Shown here: in pieces, positions 24,541-32,373 of the stretch
Position numbering within the stretch: the stretch's first letter is position 1
Layout of the letters: each line of letters opens with the position of its first letter
The notes under the pieces: model-generated
Database searches by the model: none
What the model saw: only the letters and a program-made list of their open reading frames with translations
What the model was told of the DNA's origin: nothing
Translations under genes and position numbers: made by a program
NCBI GenBank assembly: GCA_004211695.1
Contig: SEEV01000014.1
Location: 1-42,332, forward strand
DNA: 42,332 nucleotides
Direction of reading: 5' to 3'
Source of the DNA: Rhodococcus sp. (in: high G+C Gram-positive bacteria)
Lineage (GTDB): Bacteria; Actinomycetota; Actinomycetes; Mycobacteriales; Mycobacteriaceae

Positions 24541-25290
24541 TTAGGAAGAGAGCCAGGAGACCGGGCTGTCAATCATCGTCGGGTGTTGCTGACCGAAGGT
24601 CTCAGCACTTTCCTGCATATGCTTTTCCATCAGCTCGGCGGCCCGGCGTGGGTCACCTTCCTCGATCGCGTCCGAGATGCCGCTGTGAACGTCAATGGTG
24701 TGCCGCATGACGTCGCCGCTGCCGCCCTGCCTCTGATAGGGGTCGAAGATGCCGTGTAACGACAGCGTCATCAGCGAGAGCGCCCGGTTTTCGTCTCCGG
24801 CGCAATCGCTGACGAGGGCGTGGAAGTCGTGCGCGTACCGGACCAACTCATGGATGTCGGCGGCCTTCCGGTGTTCGCGCACGTTGGCACGAAGCGCGAT
24901 CACCTGCTCCGGTGTGCGGTTGGCCGCGGCGAGCTCGGCCATGCGTGGCTCTAGGGTGAGGCGAGCTTTCAGGAGCTGCCGAAACGTGACCCCGGCGGCG
25001 TGGAAGTGCAACGTCGCCATTCGGGCGAAGTCCTGAGATGTTAGACGAGACAGCACCGGGCCGCCGCCGGGTCCGGTACGGATCGAAATCATCCCGTGAA
25101 CCTCGAGGATGCGTAACGCCTCGCGCAGGGATGCGCGGCTGACACCCCACTCCTGCGCCATGACGACCTCGGAAGGCAGGCGGTCGCCGGGGACTAGGCC
25201 CAGGGACGAGATGTGCTGCACGATGTCTTGGGCGAGGCGCTCGGCCAGCTTCGCGCCACGGCGACCCCGAGGCGGGGGTGTCACGCTCAT
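24541..25290 (-). CDS. FadR-type GntR transcriptional regulator, paralog 3
   Basis: 249 residues with the winged helix-turn-helix at about 12-78 (SEVVMAQEWGVSRASLREAL) and the FCD domain at about 95-225 (YAHDFHALVSDCAGDENRAL, DVHSGISDAIEEGD). It aligns without gaps to the regulator at 5018, from MSLTPP versus MSVTPP at the start to VSWMST versus VSWLSS at the end. The two are closer to each other than to paralog 2. An AT-rich stretch at 25335-25352 sits 45 bp upstream of the start. It is on the same strand as the aldehyde dehydrogenase to crotonase operon, 249 bp downstream of it, and probably regulates that set. Confidence 0.93.
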   Translation of the reverse strand: MSVTPPPRGRRGAKLAERLAQDIVQHISSLGLVPGDRLPSEVVMAQEWGVSRASLREALRILEVHGMISIRTGPGGGPVLSRLTSQDFARMATLHFHAAGVTFRQLLKARLTLEPRMAELAAANRTPEQVIALRANVREHRKAADIHELVRYAHDFHALVSDCAGDENRALSLMTLSLHGIFDPYQRQGGSGDVMRHTIDVHSGISDAIEEGDPRRAAELMEKHMQESAETFGQQHPTMIDSPVSWLSS

Positions 25291-25334
25291 CTCGCACCCT
25301 CCCGACCATGCTTCGGCAACATCACTAATATCAA

Positions 25335-25352
25335 CCTAATTATTACACTAAG
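25335..25352 (-). promoter_or_regulatory. AT-rich site upstream of GntR paralog 3
   Basis: On the minus strand this reads CTTAGTGTAATAATTAGG. It shares the core TTAxTGTAATAr with the sites at 6631 and 30069 but is clearly degenerate relative to them. It lies 45 bp before the start codon, where a promoter is expected. A short inverted repeat (CCCTAG at 25356 and CTAGGG at 25369) lies just upstream. Confidence 0.3.
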
Positions 25353-25539
25353 AAGCCCTAGTCTAGCGCTAGGGTCCCGCGGTGCGTCGGTCGAGCCGGC
25401 CTCAGGCCGCTCCTAGCGGTGGCTCGGACTTTATGGGTTTCCAGAGAACCGGCGATCCTCAAGGAGTCGCCGGACTAGGTTTCGTCGAACCGTTCATACG
25501 GTCTCGCGGTGAGTGCGATTCGACCGGGCCCGGTGCGCA

Positions 25540-27045
25540 TCAGGAGTACGTGACCGACTCCCACGCCGCCAGGTCGTTCGTCAGCTGTGCCACCTTCTCA
25601 GCGGGAAGACCGTACGACTTGGTCTCGACATATTCGTCCATACCCTCATGGCCAGCTTCGCGGCCGATGCCGCTGGACTTGAATCCTCCGACCGGCGCCT
25701 TGAATCCGACGGGATTGCCGTTGATCTCCACCGATCCCGTGCGGATTCGGGACGCCACGGCGATGCCATGGTCGAGGTCGCTGGTGAACACGCCGCCACT
25801 GAGTCCATAGTCCGAGTGGTTGGCGATATCGATTGCCATGTCCTCGTCGCTGTAGCGAATGACGGCCAGCACCGGACCGAAGATCTCCTCGCGGGCGATG
25901 CGCATGTCCGGGTCGACGTCCGTGAAGATTGTCGGGTCGACGAACCAACCACGATCCTGCGGCGCAACACCGGCGCCGATGACAGGCCGTGCGCCCTGCT
26001 CGATACCACTTCGGATGTAATTCGTGACGACGTCGCGCTGGCGGCGGGTGACCATCGGCCCGATCTGGGTGACGGGATCGCGGGGATCTCCGACCGGCAT
26101 CGACTCGAGGAGGGCGTGAAGGCGATCGACAACGTCGTCGTGCCGGCGGTCCGATACCAGGATGCGGGTCTTCAACGTGCAGATTTGACCGCTGTTGCGC
26201 AGGGAGCCCAGCCGGAGCGACTCCACAGTGGTATCGAGGTCGGCATCGTCCAGGATCACGGCGGCCGACTTCCCGCCGAGCTCAAGTGTCACGCGCTTGA
26301 GATTCTGGCCGCAGAGGGCACCGATCCGTCGTCCGGCTGCTGTCGAGCCGGTGAAAGTGACCTTGTCGACACCCGGATGACTGACGAGGTACTCGCTGGC
26401 TTCTCGTTCGGCCGGTACAACGTTGAGCACGCCTGCAGGCAACCCGGCGTCCTGGAAGAGCTGGACGAGGGCCAGTGTGGTCAGCGAGGTTTCGGGCGCC
26501 GGCTTCAGAATAACGGTGCAGCCCATCAGCAAAGCGGGTGCGACCTTCTGGATGGCCACCGTCAATGGAACATTCCAGGGCACGACCGCAGCGACGACGC
26601 CGATCGGCTCCCGGGTGACGAGGGCATTGCCGCTCGGGGCGGATCGGACGTCACGAAATGGGAAGGTGCCCACCAGATCGAGGTACGAGTCGAGCAGTGC
26701 AAGCGGGGCGCCTACCTGGATCGCCAAAGACTGGGTGATCGGGCAGCCCATCTCGTCGGTGACGAGCTGGGCGAAATCCTGACGGCGTGCCTGGAGCTCA
26801 TCGCGTACGCGACGGAGGACGGCAGCCCGTTCGGCTGGCACTGCACGAGGCCAGGGACCCAGGTCGAACGCTCTTCGAGCGGCAGCCACGGCTCGGTCGA
26901 TATCGGGCACGGTCGCCGAGGGCACGCTGCCGATGATCTCTTCGGTGGTCGGCGACGTTACCTCGATTCGGTTCGATCCGCCCGGGTCGACCCAATCACC
27001 GTCAATAAAGATCTGGTCGCGTGTGCGGGCCAAAGCCAAGGTCAT
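25540..27045 (-). CDS. NAD(P)-dependent aldehyde dehydrogenase, second copy
   Basis: 501 residues. The ALDH landmarks are PWNVPLT, FTGSTAAGRR, LELGGKS with the general base Glu, and the catalytic Cys in NSGQICTLKTR, followed by EEIFGPVLAV. It is closely similar along its whole length to the enzyme at 7911-9425. It probably oxidises an aldehyde of the pathway to the acid that the CoA-transferase then activates. The ATG at 27045 has AAGGA six bases upstream; an ATG two codons earlier lies too close to it. It is the last gene of the minus-strand operon starting at 29984, with a 149-bp gap after the crotonase gene. Confidence 0.95.
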   Translation of the reverse strand: MTLALARTRDQIFIDGDWVDPGGSNRIEVTSPTTEEIIGSVPSATVPDIDRAVAAARRAFDLGPWPRAVPAERAAVLRRVRDELQARRQDFAQLVTDEMGCPITQSLAIQVGAPLALLDSYLDLVGTFPFRDVRSAPSGNALVTREPIGVVAAVVPWNVPLTVAIQKVAPALLMGCTVILKPAPETSLTTLALVQLFQDAGLPAGVLNVVPAEREASEYLVSHPGVDKVTFTGSTAAGRRIGALCGQNLKRVTLELGGKSAAVILDDADLDTTVESLRLGSLRNSGQICTLKTRILVSDRRHDDVVDRLHALLESMPVGDPRDPVTQIGPMVTRRQRDVVTNYIRSGIEQGARPVIGAGVAPQDRGWFVDPTIFTDVDPDMRIAREEIFGPVLAVIRYSDEDMAIDIANHSDYGLSGGVFTSDLDHGIAVASRIRTGSVEINGNPVGFKAPVGGFKSSGIGREAGHEGMDEYVETKSYGLPAEKVAQLTNDLAAWESVTYS

Positions 27046-27194
27046 CTGCATTCCTTCTGTTATTCAATCGACTCTCGCCCGAGCCTCGTGACTTCCGGCA
27101 CGCCTGGGGTAGGTCGCGGCGATCGGAGTGCCACAGGCTGAGGGTCAGCACCTGTTTGTCGCGCCGGGACACGAGTTGTCCTAGCGCTATTTCG

Positions 27195-27941
27195 TCATTT
27201 CGCCCTCGATAGAAAGCGAGACATAGCCTGTTGAGCGACGTCACTGGCGAAGAGCGACGCACTGAGTTCAGCCAGTTCGCCTCCGCGTTCGTCGAGCGCG
27301 GCGACCAGAGCGCGGTTGATCAGCCCTTTCGTTTCGCGGAGACCTTGAGGCTCGGCTTTTAGCAGGGCAGCACACACGTCGTCGACGGCAGTGTCGAGGT
27401 CGTCGGGGGGCACGGCGAGGGTGGCGAGTCCGATGTCCTCGGCGGTTGCACCGTCGAATGTCTGTGCCGTCAGGAAGGTTCGCGACACCGCGCGGGGGTG
27501 CATCCGCGCCAGCAGCGGTATGCTCACGACCGCCGGTGTCAGACCCAGTCTCACCTCGGTGAGGGCGAACGTCGCATCCGTTGCGACGACGGCCACGTCG
27601 GAGACGGCGACAATGCCGCTGCCACCGGCGCGAACCGCGCCCGAGACCCGGACAACCACCGGTTTCGAAAGTGTCGCGATCCGGCGCTGTAGGCGCACCA
27701 TCGCCTTCGGAGCCTCGCGTACATTCTCGCCGGTCATTTCGGAGAGATCGGCGCCAGCGCAGAAGACGGATCCTTCCTGGCGGATCAGGACGACCGCCAC
27801 GTCTGGGTCGCTTTCAGCTCTCTCGAGACCGTCGAACAGTTCCGAGACGAGCTGCCGTGACAACGCGTTGCGGTTGTGCGGGCTGTCGAGGACGAGCTCG
27901 ACAACGCCCGATCGCCGTACCTCACGGATGAGCTTGTGCAA
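27195..27941 (-). CDS. Enoyl-CoA hydratase/isomerase family protein (crotonase fold), one catalytic Glu
   Basis: 248 residues of the crotonase superfamily. The oxyanion-hole segments are FCAGADLSEM (near 60) and SGAVRAGGSGI (near 100). Aligned to enoyl-CoA hydratase, the first catalytic Glu (position of GGGCE) is Gly, while the second is kept in LTEVRLG. One-Glu members are often isomerases rather than hydratases, so double-bond migration is as likely as hydration. The start is TTG at 27941, only one base after the TGA of the CoA-transferase gene, so translation is probably coupled. The product is an enoyl-CoA enzyme of the same pathway as its neighbours. Confidence 0.88.
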   Translation of the reverse strand: MHKLIREVRRSGVVELVLDSPHNRNALSRQLVSELFDGLERAESDPDVAVVLIRQEGSVFCAGADLSEMTGENVREAPKAMVRLQRRIATLSKPVVVRVSGAVRAGGSGIVAVSDVAVVATDATFALTEVRLGLTPAVVSIPLLARMHPRAVSRTFLTAQTFDGATAEDIGLATLAVPPDDLDTAVDDVCAALLKAEPQGLRETKGLINRALVAALDERGGELAELSASLFASDVAQQAMSRFLSRAK

Positions 27942-27942
27942 T

Positions 27943-29151
27943 TCAGGCCCCCGTCGAGCGGGCGGTCATGGCGTCGGCGGGGTGACTTGAGGCTCCGAGC
28001 CACTCGCGCAACACCGCTTCAGTGTGCTCCCCGAGGCCGGGTGCCGGAGCTACTGTCATGTTCTTCATCAGCGAGGAATGCAATGGGTTGCCAGCCATCG
28101 GAACTGGCCCCCAGACGGGGTCGTCGACGGTGACCACCATTCCTCGCTCATGCAGGTTGTCCAGTTCGAGCACCTCGGCCATGCGTAGCACCGGCGCGGC
28201 CGGAACGTCGTGGACACGCAACTCGTCCAACGCCTCGGACGTCGTCATTTCGCCGAGCCAGGCGACGATGTGCCGGTCGAGCGTCTCGCGGTTTTGGTGA
28301 CGCAAGATGCCGCTGCCGTACTCCGGCAGGTCGACGAGGTCTTGTCGACCCATGACGTTCGTGAATCGCCGCCACACGGGCTCGCCCAGCACCCCGATCA
28401 CAATGTGTCCATCGGCGGTGGGATAGGAGCCGAACGGATGAGAGAGGCCATGCATGCCCGCAGAAGCGTCGACGTCCAGTGTGCTCTTCATGATGAGGGC
28501 CAGTTCGTTGAAGGCCACCACGCCGTCGAGCATCGAAATATCCAGGCAGGCCCCCTCTCCGGTGCGCTCGCGATTGAACAGAGCCTGGTAGATGGCGGTC
28601 TGCATGTTGGCCGAAGCGAAGATGTCGGCCAATGGGAAACCGGCGTACACCGGAGCCACGTCAGCGCCTTCGGGGCGGAACATCAGGCCACCCATTGCCT
28701 GGGCGACTACGTCCAACGCCGGAAGGTACGGCAGGTCACCGCCGTTGAACTCCGGCAGACCGAAGCCCGAGATGGCTCCGTAGATGATGCGGGGATTGAC
28801 CGCGCGAACGTCCTGGTAGGTCAGTCCCATCGCGGAGATTGCCGAGGGCCGCAGGTTCTCGACGAAGATGTCGGCAGTGCGCAGCAGGTCGTCGAATGTT
28901 ACTCGGTCGGTGGGGTCCTTGAGGTCGAGTTCGATGCTGCGCTTGTTGCGATTCGCCCGGATGAACGACAGGCTCCGTCGCTGGCCCTCCACCTCGTTGA
29001 CCGGTTGCACTCCGCGCGAAGTGTCGCCGACACCGGGGATCTCGACCTTGACGACATCGGCACCTGCGTCGGCGAGCCACATCGTCGCCAACGGTGCGGA
29101 GATGAAGTTCTCCAGCGTCAGGACGCGGATACCCGCGAGCGGCCCGCTCAT
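27943..29151 (-). CDS. Class III CoA-transferase (CaiB/BaiF family)
   Basis: 402 residues, the normal family length. The N-terminal signature is GIRVLTLENFISAPLA, then DVVKVEIPGVGDTSR; the middle has IYGAISGFG; the catalytic Asp lies in GEGACLDISMLDGV (near 185). Such enzymes transfer CoA between acyl-CoA and free acid without ATP (formyl-CoA, carnitine, succinyl-benzylsuccinate and bile-acid types). Here it probably activates the acid made by an aldehyde dehydrogenase, with an unknown donor. The ATG at 29151 overlaps the stop of the upstream crotonase gene (ATGA), and the downstream crotonase begins one base after its stop, so the three genes form a tight operon. Confidence 0.94.
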   Translation of the reverse strand: MSGPLAGIRVLTLENFISAPLATMWLADAGADVVKVEIPGVGDTSRGVQPVNEVEGQRRSLSFIRANRNKRSIELDLKDPTDRVTFDDLLRTADIFVENLRPSAISAMGLTYQDVRAVNPRIIYGAISGFGLPEFNGGDLPYLPALDVVAQAMGGLMFRPEGADVAPVYAGFPLADIFASANMQTAIYQALFNRERTGEGACLDISMLDGVVAFNELALIMKSTLDVDASAGMHGLSHPFGSYPTADGHIVIGVLGEPVWRRFTNVMGRQDLVDLPEYGSGILRHQNRETLDRHIVAWLGEMTTSEALDELRVHDVPAAPVLRMAEVLELDNLHERGMVVTVDDPVWGPVPMAGNPLHSSLMKNMTVAPAPGLGEHTEAVLREWLGASSHPADAMTARSTGA

Positions 29152-29984
29152 GAGCGCCACTCCGGAACGTCCTGACGCGGCCAGTTCGCGTCGAGCCCGA
29201 GCGCGTCGATACCGCCCGCGTTGCGCCCGAACACCGGCTCACGGCGCTCGAGGAAGGAGGTATAACCCTCCTCCGCATCCGGTGTGCGGTAGTTGGCGGC
29301 CGTGACGGCCTCCTCCCACGTGAGCGCCTCGTCCCAGGTCAGGTCGAGGTTGTCGTAGGCCAGACGCTTCGTGCCGGCGACGGCCTCCGGACTGAACTGG
29401 GCGATAGCATCAGCCCACTCGAGCGCGGCGGCGCGGGCCCCGCCGCGGGGCACGACCCGCTGCACCAAGCCAATACGCTCGGCCTTCTCGGCCGGCATGT
29501 ACTCCGATGTCAACAGCGCCTCGAGGGCGTTGCCGAGACCGACGACACGGACGAGTCGACTCGTGACGGTCGCCCCGTTCACCAATCCGCGCTTGAGGCC
29601 GGAGGCGCCGATGACCGCCGAGTCACCGGCGACGCGGAGGTCGCAGCTCAACGCCAAACCGATACCACCGCCGACACAGTACCCCTCGATCGCCGCGATG
29701 AACGGCTTGGCGATCCGCCACGGCTTGGGCAGCACCGTGCGCTGACCGCTGCCGTCCGTGCCGACCACTTTTCCGACGTACTCCGGGATGTATCCGCCCA
29801 CGCAGAACGCCTCGTCGCCCGCCCCGCTGATGATGGCCACGCGGACATCCGGGCGCTTCTCCACCTCGGAGTAGATCTCGTGCAGTTGTGCTGCCATCTC
29901 GGAGCTGACCGCGTTGCGCTTCTCTGGATGGTTGATAGTGATGTGCCCGACGAAGTTGCTCACTTCGAAGTCGACGCTACCCAT
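29148..29984 (-). CDS. Crotonase-fold protein lacking both hydratase glutamates
   Basis: 278 residues, clearly of the enoyl-CoA hydratase superfamily: NHPEKRNAVSSEM (near 18), FCVGGYIPEY (near 60) and GYCVGGGIGLALSCDL (near 105). Aligned to the classical hydratase, both catalytic Glu positions are Gly (GGGIG and GASGLKRG). It therefore should not act as a normal hydratase; a hydrolase, isomerase, decarboxylase or C-C bond-cleaving role is possible, as known for other crotonase members. It is the first gene of the minus-strand operon, with a promoter at 30068-30097 that carries the shared AT-rich element. The ATG at 29984 has AGAGG about nine bases upstream. Confidence 0.9.
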   Translation of the reverse strand: MGSVDFEVSNFVGHITINHPEKRNAVSSEMAAQLHEIYSEVEKRPDVRVAIISGAGDEAFCVGGYIPEYVGKVVGTDGSGQRTVLPKPWRIAKPFIAAIEGYCVGGGIGLALSCDLRVAGDSAVIGASGLKRGLVNGATVTSRLVRVVGLGNALEALLTSEYMPAEKAERIGLVQRVVPRGGARAAALEWADAIAQFSPEAVAGTKRLAYDNLDLTWDEALTWEEAVTAANYRTPDAEEGYTSFLERREPVFGRNAGGIDALGLDANWPRQDVPEWRS

Positions 29985-30067
29985 GTGATTTCGCCTCTCG
30001 CCTGCGTCCGCCGACGCATCTCGCCCCGGCTTGTGCTGGCCGTCACTCTTGCGACGAGCCAGGTCTG

Positions 30068-30097
30068 AGTATTTATTGTAATAGATCTGGAAGTCAA
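30068..30097 (-). promoter_or_regulatory. Promoter and operator of the crotonase/CoA-transferase operon
   Basis: On the minus strand TTGACT (complement of 30092-30097) is followed after 18 bp by AATACT (complement of 30068-30073), a weaker but plausible promoter. The shared element, read on the plus strand as GTATTTATTGTAATAGATCT (30069-30088), fills the spacer and -10. It lies about 85 bp upstream of the start codon at 29984. Confidence 0.55.
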
Positions 30098-30330
30098 GAG
30101 TTCGCCTCTTGGCGCTTTATGGTCGTCTTTGGTCAACTCGTGTGACAGGGCGGGGTAAGCCGGATTGGTACTTGGGCTAGTGCGCGCCAGACGGTCGGAG
30201 CTGCGAAAGCTCGAACTTCCTACTTAGCGGCGAGGCTTATCTCTTTTCGGGGCGCGACTTGAGTCCCTCTCGCGGCGCAGGATCTCCGCCCCCGGGGAGT
30301 GTTGGGGTAGCGGGGGCCTCCGACGGGGGA

Positions 30331-30380
30331 TTGACCTTGTCTTCCGGACCGTTTACATTCCTATTTATTGCTATAAATAG
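30331..30380 (+). promoter_or_regulatory. Promoter and palindromic operator of the atuA operon
   Basis: TTGACC at 30331-30336, a 17-bp spacer and TACATT at 30354-30359 form the promoter. Immediately downstream, CTATTTATTGCTATAAATAG (30361-30380) is a perfect inverted repeat with 8-bp arms and a 4-bp centre, placed over the expected transcription start. It is the most symmetrical copy of the element and probably shows the true dimer site. Confidence 0.65.
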
Positions 30381-30445
30381 TCCTGGTTGCGTCCGTGACG
30401 CAGACGGACCAGTCCAGCCGTTTCCGAACGATCAGCGAGGCGAAC

Positions 30446-32305
30446 GTGCACCACCAGAACAATTCAAGGCGCGGAGTGCGCATCGGCAACTTCTCCGGCT
30501 TCTACGGGGACAGGAACGACAGCATCGCCGAGCTCCTCGACGCCGGCGTCGACTACCTGACAGGTGACTACCTCGCCGAGCTGACGATGCTCATCCTGCG
30601 GAAAAACCAGCTGGCTGGCCGCCCCGCCTACGCCGCGGGCTTCGTCAGCCAGCTCCGGCCTGTACTCGGCCGAATCGCCGATCAGGGCGTCAAAGTGGTG
30701 TGCAACGCCGGAGGGCTCGATCCTCTCGGCTGTGCTCAAGCGATCCGCGAGCTGTGTGCCGACCTCGGGGTCTCCCTGACCGTCGCCGCCATCACCGGCG
30801 ACGACGTGCTGGAGCGGTTGCCTCACCTCATCGCGGAATCCGGCGACCTCCTGACCAACCTCGACACCGCAGCGCCATTCGAGGTCCCCGCCGAGGACGT
30901 CCTCGCCGCCAACGCCTATCTCGGGGCATGGCCCATCGTGCGTGCGCTCGAACGCGGCGCCGACATCGTCATCTGCCCGCGCGTCACCGATGCCTCCCTC
31001 GTGATCGGACCCGCAGCACACCACTTCGGCTGGTCCCACGACCACTACAACCGTCTCGCAGGAGCCCTCTGGGCCGGCCATGCCATCGAGTGCGGCGGCC
31101 AGGTCACCGGCGGCAACTACTCGTTCTTTCACGAGGAGGGTCCCCTCGGAATACCCCCCATGCCCGTGGCCGAGATCTTCGACGACGGCACCTCCGTCAT
31201 CACCAAGTCTGTCCCAGAGACCGGACGGGTCTCGACCGACACTCTCACCGCACAACTGCTCTACGAGGTGTCCGGACCGCTCTACTACAACCCCGACGTC
31301 ATCGGCGACCTTCGGACGGTGCGTGTGACACAGGTCGGCGACGACGCCGTCCGACTGTCGGGCGCCGTCGGATACGCACCGACGCCGACGGCAAAGCTGT
31401 CCGTGTGTTTCGAAGGCGGCTACCGGAACTCGATCACGGTCGGGCTCACCGGTGGCCATCTGGAGTGGAAGCTCGAGTGGCTGCGCGCCCAGGTCGACCA
31501 GGTACTCACGCACGCTGACGAGTTCGACGGCTATCGCTGGACGGTCGTGGGCCCCCGGGACCCCACCAGCGGCAGCATCGACGACGCCACCGCACTGGCG
31601 ATCATCACAGCGCGATCGAGCAAGGCGGAGGCGGTCGGCCGCCGCGCCTTCACCGGGGCCATCACCCAGCTCGGCGTCTCCAGCATCCCGGGCTGCTACT
31701 TCGTCGGGCCTCCTCAGGCCGAGCGATCGGCGGCCGTCCAGTGGCCGGCACTCGTCGACAAGGCGCGCATCACCGCCGTCGTCCATATGCCCGGACAGGA
31801 CGACGTCGTCGAGTGGCCGGAGGTCTCGATCGCACAGCCCGTCATACCGATCGACATCCCCGAATCACCGCGCATCCACGAGACGGCCGCCACTGTCGAT
31901 GTTTCTCTCGGCGACCTGTTCGGGACCCGGTCCGGCGACAAGGCCGGGCTCGCGAACGTCGGAGTGTGGGCGCGAGACGACCGGTCGTATGCGTGGTTGC
32001 TCGGATACCTGACTCTCGAGCGGTTCTACGAGCTCGTCCCTGATACGGTCGGGCTACGCATCGACCGCCACGAGATCCCGGGTGTGCGGGGTATCAACTT
32101 CGTCATCCACGAATTCCTCGAGCAAGGAACCGCGTCCAGCACTCTCGTCGACTCCCAAGCCAAGGGGCTGGGCGAGTACGTCGCCTCACGCCGCATCCAG
32201 GTCCCGACCTCACTTCTGCCGAACTCCGCCGATGCCCAAGCGGGCGAAATCGCCGCGGCGGCCGCCTCGCTCGGCACCGAACAGCAGTCGGCAATCACCG
32301 GCTGA
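30446..32305 (+). CDS. AtuA-family protein (acyclic terpene utilization; DUF1446)
   Basis: 619 residues from the GTG at 30446. The N-terminal AtuA/DUF1446 domain covers about 10-450 (RIGNFSGFYGDR at the start; GNAGGLDP-like CNAGGLDPLGC, CPRVTDASLVIG and GGQVTGGNYS follow). A C-terminal domain of the AtuA-like type covers about 490-590 (GDLFGTRSGDKAGLANVGVWAR). In Pseudomonas, atuA lies in the cluster for citronellol/geraniol degradation, but its chemistry is not firmly known. Here it is first in an operon with an acyl-CoA dehydrogenase and a CoA-transferase; the biotin-dependent geranyl-CoA carboxylase of the Pseudomonas pathway is absent. GAGG lies five to six bases before 30446; a GTG at 30395 would add 17 residues. 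Confidence 0.9.
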   Translation: MHHQNNSRRGVRIGNFSGFYGDRNDSIAELLDAGVDYLTGDYLAELTMLILRKNQLAGRPAYAAGFVSQLRPVLGRIADQGVKVVCNAGGLDPLGCAQAIRELCADLGVSLTVAAITGDDVLERLPHLIAESGDLLTNLDTAAPFEVPAEDVLAANAYLGAWPIVRALERGADIVICPRVTDASLVIGPAAHHFGWSHDHYNRLAGALWAGHAIECGGQVTGGNYSFFHEEGPLGIPPMPVAEIFDDGTSVITKSVPETGRVSTDTLTAQLLYEVSGPLYYNPDVIGDLRTVRVTQVGDDAVRLSGAVGYAPTPTAKLSVCFEGGYRNSITVGLTGGHLEWKLEWLRAQVDQVLTHADEFDGYRWTVVGPRDPTSGSIDDATALAIITARSSKAEAVGRRAFTGAITQLGVSSIPGCYFVGPPQAERSAAVQWPALVDKARITAVVHMPGQDDVVEWPEVSIAQPVIPIDIPESPRIHETAATVDVSLGDLFGTRSGDKAGLANVGVWARDDRSYAWLLGYLTLERFYELVPDTVGLRIDRHEIPGVRGINFVIHEFLEQGTASSTLVDSQAKGLGEYVASRRIQVPTSLLPNSADAQAGEIAAAAASLGTEQQSAITG

Positions 32306-32373
32306 GGCCAATAGTCATCCAACCGACCCGTCAATCGTTCCCCGGACGATCACCTCACGAAGGAGTGTTGTCC

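Larger units (their letters stand above)
29985..30445. other. 461-bp divergent promoter region between crotonase and atuA operons
   Basis: No gene is present. The region carries two copies of the AT-rich element, one at each end (30069-30088 and 30361-30380), each placed on the promoter of the operon it faces. The middle (about 30100-30330) holds nothing recognisable. Confidence 0.6.

Noticed and set aside
25513-27141. Long open frame of 542 codons on the plus strand
   Set aside because: It is antisense to the aldehyde dehydrogenase, which has all catalytic motifs. Long antisense frames are usual in GC-rich DNA.
30464-31786. Open frame of 440 codons on the minus strand
   Set aside because: It is antisense to the AtuA gene and shows no motif; the sense frame is a full-length known family.
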